DNA from: Larix kaempferi
Lineage: Eukaryota; Streptophyta; Pinopsida; Pinales; Pinaceae
Length of the DNA: 64,000 bases
Assembly (NCBI GenBank): GCA_027924585.1
Contig: BSBM01001024.1
Coordinates: forward strand, 5,270,001-5,334,000
Direction of reading: 5' to 3'
Position numbers and translations under genes: made by a program. Of the stretch, positions 57,471-64,000 are shown piece by piece (within the stretch, counting starts at the first letter, position 1; each line of letters opens with the position of its first letter). The notes under the pieces were generated by a model. That model saw only the letters and a program-made list of their open reading frames with translations. It had not been told where the DNA came from and did not search any database.

Positions 57471-57976
57471 AGTCCTAAGTCACCTGACACGAGGACACGG
57501 GACACGAAGGGCACGAAAATACGAGTGTCCGACACGGACACGGTGACCCCTGGAATCAGGATACTAAGGACACGTTTTATATACGTATATATATTTTTTA
57601 AAATATATTAAAATTTAAAAATATAGACATAGATCCAAAAAAAATTAGAAACTAGAACATTTACAAATATTCAATAGAAATTGGAATCAAAACACATTAA
57701 TTATTACACATTTTTCATTCACAAATCACAATGAGACACATAGATGCATTGAAATTTTATAGGCATTGGGCAATAGCTCAAGATGTCGGAACCATATTTC
57801 TCATTAAGTCATCAAAATCAAAATGTATTACATAGATGTCGGAATGCCACTGGGCACTGCCAAATGCCAAATAGACTAATAGTAAATACAAAAAGGGGTG
57901 GATCAAGATGGAAGAATCTCATATGTCAATAGTCCTACTCCATGCCTGAATCAACAAACTCATCACTGGCACTGCC

Positions 57977-60315
57977 CTAATCCTCATCCTCCTCCTCCTC
58001 CTCCTCTCTGCCCATCTGACAATCTGCATCTGCTGTTGTGGAGGATGACCCCTCCATCTGATCACCATCATCAAAAGTGACCGGCTCTAGCATTGGATCA
58101 TTAAGATCCATGTTGGATAATGACAACTCAGTACTACTGTCCAAACCCATATCATCAGGAAAGACATCCCACATCTTTGTCTTTCCCTTCACCCACTCCT
58201 CCCTCTTCCTGTAAATAAGACGAAGGTTGGAGTGCACATACACCATCGTCTCTGCCCTGGACTACTCAAGCCTGCTCTTCTTCACATTGTACAAGTTCCC
58301 ATATGTGCTCCAATTCCTCTCACAACAAGAGGATGATGTAACTTGAGAGATCACCCTCAAGGCTAACTTCTGTACAGTGTAGAATAGGGCATGTTGCCCC
58401 ATGAGTTGCCCACCAAACAAAGGGTTTCTTAACCCCCATGTCTCTAAAGCACCTCATAGCCTCCAAATCTCCGAATGCCAGTGGAAAAATCTACAAATCC
58501 CTCCTCCACCTCCTCAAGTAGGTCTCTATCCTGAAATAGTCGTCTAAGTGTTATCTTCCTCCCATGTGCAATCTCTCCATCCATGTGAGGAGGGACTCTG
58601 TGTGAGGGCCCGGTCCACCAGTGAGCCAATCCTGAGTGTAGAACTTGGGGTTCAAGGAGTGGACCAAGCAATGCAAAGGTGTGCAATTCTTATCCCACCT
58701 GCAGATAAGAATATCCTGAATCATGGACCATAAGTTCTCTATCGATGTCCCATACTCAGGACACTCATTCTCCATGGCAATGGACCTCATGGACTCAATC
58801 ATGGAATCCCACCCCTCATAAACATCTGCTAGGATGGGATGGTCCGTGTCTGCAAACCGCAACAAAGAAATGATTGGCTCCATGATCTTAATGCTAAGAT
58901 CTACCCTATCCCACCAACCATCATCTAACACCGTTTCCTTCACCTTTTGTGAAGCAATCTGATCCGTCTTTCTCCAAAAAGACCAAAACTTTGAAATCAC
59001 CAGGGACCCAAGAGCGGTTTTGACCTCCCTCAACCTCTTGAGCATGATGAATGAGGAAGCAAATCGAGTATCTGCAATCTTCAGCAATGAAAGCTATGTG
59101 TACTCTTTGTAGATGGTGAGGGCATTTGTGTGGTTTTGTACAAAGTTACAGATATGGTGTGCATTCTCAATAAGGTTGCCAATCCATGTCACATCTGAAG
59201 CAATGGATTTCAGTGCTAAATTCAAGGAATGGACAATGCAAGGTGCCCAAAAAAACTGTAAGACCAATAAAAGCATGTATAAATGACTCTACAACACTAA
59301 CAACTCAAATGAGTCAAAGACACCTAGATGAATCATGAATCTTGTGATAAATTCAAACAATGAGCAAATTAGAAATGAAAGGTGTCCAAAATGAACATAC
59401 CTGTGGATATTTAGCTTCCACAATCATGCCAGCAGCCTTGCAAATAGGTGCATTATCCGTGATGATTTGTACACAAGAATCAACACCTACTTCTTCAATG
59501 GTTTTGATGAATAACTCACCCATATATTGTGCATCCTTGTATTTCCCAAGAGCATCCACCACTTTCAAGAACATTGGTCCATTTTGGGAAGATACCATGA
59601 AATTGATGAGTGGATGTCATGCTGGATCCGTCCATCCATCAGAAACAATACTCACACCGGATGAGGGCCATGTTGATCTAATTAGCTCAAGAATTTTATC
59701 TACCTCCTTCTTTGCTTTAACCAACAACGTGGTTCTAAGCTTCTCTGAACCAGGAGGCACATAACCACTTGGAGCTCGTTACATGAGACTTCGACACATC
59801 TCAATAAACAATGGTGACCGTGCAACATTGAATGAGATGAAGTTGAGGTAGAAATAGAATGCAATGGTAAGGTCCACCTCTTCTCGCACCTCTTGTTGGA
59901 AAATCCTATCCATTGGACCACTTGGAGATTGCCTCTTTCTTGTTTGACAAGTATCCCCACTCCCATGAATGCTAGGTGGAAATGGAGGCTTGGTGCTAGA
60001 GGATATCCTCAAGAATGGAAGAGGATCCTCATCTTTTTTCTTGCTTGTTGCTGCCACCTTCCCTAAGCCAACATGATCCTCTCTTTCCATATCCCTCCTT
60101 TGGGTAACACTCACTGCTTTGCATGAAGAAATCCCACAAGGAAGGGCCAACAAATGGCCCTTAACCCAGAAATATGTGCTCTTGAACTCATTCTTGCAAA
60201 AATTGCATCTCCAAGACACAATGCCTCCCCCACCAAGCTTTGCCCCAGGCCCATCTTTCCTTGTCACATACTTCCACAAAGGGTATTTTTTTTCTTGGGC
60301 TTGTTGTCTTGCTAA
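57977..60315 (-). pseudogene. hAT-B transposase (BED finger, DUF659, hAT dimerisation), few disablements
   Basis: Reading down from 60,315: QQAQEKKYPLWKYVTRKDGP, then a BED finger (CNFCKNEFKSTYFWVKGH, LLALPCGISSC). DUF659 has [10 protein letters not shown]-stop-HPLIN, VQIITDN and, after a GT-AG intron at 59,256-59,400, FFWAPCIVHSLNLALKSI. The 58,551-59,087 frame continues with FASSFIMLKRLREVKTAL and RWDKNCTPLHCLVHSLNP. The dimerisation region reads LALRVISQVTSSSCCERNW and KTKMWDVFPDDM, then an acidic tail. I count three in-frame stops upstream of 59,087 and frame changes near 58,400-58,550. The finger and DDE-type residues (SDGWTD, ITDN) are kept. Confidence 0.85.
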
Positions 60316-60824
60316 TGTTGGACACACCGAGCACACTGAGAGGGGGGGGTGAACAGTGTGTATAGCTTTTTATTACTTTTTCAACTTTAACAATCATCAA
60401 CTGCTTCTTCAAAACATCATTCATTAATGTATTACCACATTATCATTATATCATCAGCATTATTAACAATTACATCTCATCATCACATATCATCATATCA
60501 TCATCACATAGGAAGCATAGAAAAACACAGTACACAAGATTTTTACGTGGAAACCCAAGTCCTGGGGGAAAAACCACGGAAGCCTTTATAATAATAATTT
60601 ACCAGCAACAACTGGAAGGAGGCAACAACCCCCTTTGTTACAATGACTTCAATTCTCCAGCTACAACTGGAAAGAGGCTACAACCCCCTGGTTTACAGGC
60701 TACAACCTGAAGGAAGCCTTAACTCCCTATATTTCTTTGCCCCGTCCTACCACCCTGAAATGAAGATAGACACTTAACTACTGCACTGATCCTGTGGACC
60801 GGCTATCCAACACCTGTACCACAC

Positions 60825-61010
60825 TGCACAATCTGTACCACACTGCACAATCTGTATCACACTGCACAACCACTGTCACTGCTGACCATTGCACATCAAC
60901 TGTATCACACTGCTCAATCTGTATCACACTGCACAACCACTGTCACTGCTGACCACTGCTGACTACTGCACATCAACTGTATCACACTACTCAATCTGTA
61001 CTATATTGCA
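60825..61010. repeat. CTGTATCACACTGC-type tandem repeats in the 3.3-kb LTR
   Basis: CTGTA(C/T)CACACTGCACAA and ACCACTGTCACTGCTGACCA recur at irregular spacing, about six units. Confidence 0.75.
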
Positions 61011-61380
61011 CAACCACATCAACTGACCATTGCTCATCACAACTGTGCCACACTGTTCATCAACTGAGTAATCAATTTGTCTGTACCAATCAATCTGCTG
61101 TTCACGTCATTCGAATTAGTAAATCTCAATTTAACCAACAGTATACTAGACTCAGTCCACCTGAGTCAAACCAACTATTCATACAACTCAGCCAATCTGA
61201 GTTAAGGAATCTGCTCATGTAGCCTGAATCAATGTACTCACTGTTCAATACCACTGTTCATCATTTTATCAATGTCATCATTGTATCATTGTTTCTATAT
61301 ATCACTACATACACCACTGAGCATACATAATCCTGTGTACCATCGCACTTTACTAAGCATACAGCAGTGTAAACATCACT

Positions 61381-61690
61381 AGCACATCAACATACAGTGA
61401 GCATGTCACTGTGTAAACATCACTGATCATATCATATGTAAGTTGAGCATATCTAGAACATGACTGTGTAAACTTCTTTAGCACATCAACATACACTGAG
61501 CATGTCACTGTGTAAACATCACTGATCATATCATATATAAGCTGAGCATATCTAGAACATGACTGTCTAAACTTCTTTAGCACATCAACATACAGTGAGC
61601 ATGTCACTGTGTAAACATCACTGATCATATCATATGTAAGTTGAGCATATCTAGAACATGACTGTGGAAACTTCTTTAGCACATCAACAT
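61381..61690. repeat. 99-bp tandem repeat x3 in the 3.3-kb LTR
   Basis: AGCACATCAACATACA(G/C)TGA starts units at 61,381, 61,480 and 61,579, and a partial unit starts at 61,678. As 99 is a multiple of three, the minus strand stays open for 109 codons with a 33-residue repeat (VLKKF-QSCSRYAQL...). This is a satellite by-product. Confidence 0.93.
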
Positions 61691-63592
61691 CAAGTATACA
61701 TCATAATGCATAGGAGAGCATCATCACACTATGGTATGCATGTACATCATATTGTATAGGAGTGCATCAACTTCATAGAGTGTACATCATTATCACATGC
61801 ATTATCATCATAAAGTGTATAATATCATAGCATAAAGGTATGCAACATCATCATCATATCCTCCATAATGACTTCAAATATATATACCAATATATAGGCT
61901 CACATACTAATATCAAAGATGAACTCTATCCATGAGAGCCATGTGCCATTACAAGAGAAACCCAAAAGCATGAGCCATACCTTTTTGAAGATCACAAGGT
62001 CAAGAAACAATAGACAAACCAAAATAAAATCTAGATCATGTCATCACATAGCCCTCGTAACAAGCTTTCCAACGAGCCAAGAATTTTGTAATTCCGATTC
62101 CGTATGAGAAAGTTATGCCAATTTTAGTAAAGATGCCCAAAAATTTCTCCTCCACAAAATTTCGCACTTTTCTCCAAGAGTTGCGAAATTCCAATTGATG
62201 AGAAAATGAAATGTTTGATATTCTATTTATATAGGTCGTGGAGGAAAGTTATTACTTCAAACAGGGCCGACATGCAATTCAAAATTACAAATAATTAAAT
62301 TTTCTTTTGTTAGGTCGGCTCACCCAAAAAGGTGGGGTACACCAACTTCAAAAATTCATATCTCTTCAACCATAAGGAGTTAGAAGATGCTCCACATATC
62401 AATGGAAATGGCTTGACGAGGACTATCTCCCTATGATGGGTTTATTTGCAAATTCTTGGTATAATACCCTTAAATTATTCAATGTGTCCAGGACGTCAAA
62501 GACCCCACACATGAGGGTGCCAAAGACCATACCACTAACTACAAGAGTTTCAAAGTCTTCATCAACATATCAAGGCACGTCCGTGGGATCTACCTCCATC
62601 TACATCCCAATAGCCATATAACCACAAATAGGACCATACATCACCATGGTTCAAGACCCAAGGCACCGCATGCAAGGGTTTCAAGGACTCTTTCAAGGAT
62701 ATCATATAATATTTAAACAAGATACTTTCCATGGACTTCAAGCCCATCACATAGGACTCCGTCGCCAAGTAATGAGGGAATCATGACCAAGGATTCTATC
62801 ATATCAAAGGCTCCAACAATCATGGGCTTACAAACCACCATATGTATGGATTCCAAGACCCAAATCGTTTCCAAATGCACCATCAATGATCATATAGTGT
62901 CCAAGGGTCATCATGCCGCCATTTATGTGGGTGCCAGACCTTCTCATGCATAATGACCATCTCCAAGGGTTCCATGACCCCAACAAGGGATACACGGGCA
63001 TCAAGATCTTCATCAAGGGTTCCAAGTCTTCATCAAGTCATTAATGACCACATCATCACCTTTAAGGGGACAAGGACCATTAAGCCATCAAATGTGGGTC
63101 CAAGCACTTCTTCAGGGCTTCTTCATCAAGCAAGGGGCTTCATAGGCTTATTCAGCCACCTCAACCACACCAGGAGACCTACAAGGGTCAAGATCCATCA
63201 TGACATCACCTGTGGGGTTGCTAGACCTTCTCCTGGGCTACCATGACCTCAATAAACACAAATGACCACTGAAAGGTTCATTTGGACTCTTGCAACTTCT
63301 TCAACACTTTTGTAGCGTACTAGGGCATAAGTTGTGGTACTAGGGAAACAAAGAAACAATTGGGGAAACGCAAAACATCTTTGGGGTACTTAAACACTCT
63401 GCAGGGTGTTCAGGGCTTTTGTCATTGTCCCAAGGGCTCCAAGGGATTCAAACTTGGGCTTGGACAAGATCAAAAGGTCTCCTTAGACACTGACAATTAC
63501 TTAACCCTCAGGGGCTCCTCAAGGGGCACCAAGACTCAAATGTTGGCATCAATGACCAAGCACTGTTGGCATCAATGACAAATTAATCAACA

Positions 63593-63816
63593 GCTAAAAC
63601 AGGGTTAAATGGAGCATGAGCTCCACTACCAGCAGATGGAGCACTTGAAGGAGGAGGAGAGCCGCTTGTGCTTGGAGGAATAGGAGGGGAGGCACTAGAT
63701 GGTGCATTTCTCCCTTTCCTTTGCCCCTTAGCTCCTACCCTAGATGATTGAGACATTCCCTTTCTTGTTTGATGGTTAAGCTTGCAATCCTCTCCAAACA
63801 TCCACCCCCACTGCAC
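63593..63816 (-). pseudogene. hAT-B transposase N-terminus
   Basis: MSQSSRVGAKGQRKGRNAPS and a Pro/Ser-rich segment (SPPIPPSTSGSPPPSSAPS), then GAHAPFNPVLA, which joins RQQAQEK at 60,315 once the LTR and one GCTAA are removed. The ATG at 63,816 or the one at 63,753 could be the start. Confidence 0.75.
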
Positions 63817-64000
63817 TTGGATTCCCTTGGAAAGCCTTCAAATCTTCTTCACCTGCAAAAAAAACCCACTCTCAAGCTTCTCCACACTTGCAAATGACAA
63901 AAAAGAAATGAAAAATCATTTTTAAACCCCCCCTGGGCGGCCTTTTCCGCGAAAATCGTGTCCTGGAATCAGGACACGAGTCGCATAATCGGGGACACGA

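Larger units (their letters stand above)
60316..63592 (-). mobile_element. 3.3-kb solo LTR inside the hAT-B transposase gene
   Basis: Bounded by TGTTGGACACACC (plus strand) and AATTAATCAACA, 3,277 bp, with a perfect duplication GCTAA (60,311-60,315 and 63,593-63,597). On the minus strand it ends TTCACCCCCCC-TCTCAGTGTG and GTGTGTCCAACA, with GGTTTTTCCCCC...TTTCCACGTAAAAATC upstream. This resembles the R-U5 of long SIRE/Maximus-type copia LTRs (family assignment by resemblance only). The hAT frame resumes on both sides (NPVLA / RQQAQEK). No internal coding domain, so it is a solo LTR. Confidence 0.88.
57475..64000 (-). mobile_element. hAT-B DNA transposon, 5' end beyond the window, split by a solo LTR
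   Basis: The 3' terminal region at about 57,475-57,580 is dense in CGTGTCC/GGACACG repeats and matches the end of the hAT-B copy at 24,535. Similar motifs with CCTGGAATCAGGACACG recur at 63,945-64,000, near the 5' end. Between them lies a rather complete transposase, interrupted by a 3,277-bp LTR. Target duplications cannot be tested because one end is outside the window. Confidence 0.85.

Noticed and set aside
61353-61682. 109-codon repeat protein
   Set aside because: Generated by a 99-bp tandem repeat inside an LTR; no family resemblance.

Overview
This window is nuclear DNA from a seed plant with a very large, repeat-rich genome. A gymnosperm is the best guess, but that is inference: it rests on introns of 11.8 and 28.1 kb packed with LTR retrotransposons, hAT elements, SINEs and LINE scraps. 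There is no prokaryotic, organellar or CRISPR-like content.

The only host gene I recognise is on the minus strand. Seven small exons between 50,561 and 9,378 join in phase, all with GT-AG introns, into 186 codons. They match the POTRA region and the start of the beta-barrel of OEP80 (Toc75-V), the Omp85-family outer-envelope protein of plastids. The gene is cut at both window edges: the N-terminal exons should lie beyond 64,000 and most of the barrel exons before position 1. Nearly everything between 9.6 and 49.6 kb is therefore intron of this gene.

Layout. 1-436: Ty3/gypsy integrase scrap. 468-4,224: degraded minus-strand hAT-A relative split by a 2.4-kb solo LTR (1,138-3,531). 4,967-8,586: hAT-A with a perfect 8-bp target duplication and a decayed transposase. 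9,378-9,648: two OEP80 exons. 9,649-37,746: 28-kb intron holding a SINE, an LTR-like block, a hAT-B copy split by a Tnt1/Tork-like copia element (18,772-23,704), a gypsy-type solo LTR (25,302-27,148), a second copia (28,110-33,438), a 912-bp palindrome made of two inverted LTR fragments (34,111-35,022), a truncated minus-strand copia carrying another LTR insertion, and a LINE fragment. 37,747-37,840: exon. Next intron: a copia lacking integrase (38,241-44,229), a SINE, and a complex AT satellite. 49,600-50,561: four exons. 50,882-57,470: hAT, RNase H and gypsy gag-protease debris split by a second solo LTR (52,942-55,192), then a gag-like zinc-knuckle pseudogene. 57,475-64,000: minus-strand hAT-B transposase split by a 3.3-kb solo LTR (60,316-63,592).

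Many insertions could be delimited to the base from their target-site duplications: hAT-A ATATAAAC; solo LTRs TCAAC, AAGTG, CAACA and GCTAA; integrase-less copia ATGTG; SINE ACAAGACCATGGAA. The most unusual structure is in the two related solo LTRs (1,138 and 52,942). Each opens with an array of closely packed short perfect hairpins, 7 in one copy and 14 in the other. I know of no named feature class for this.
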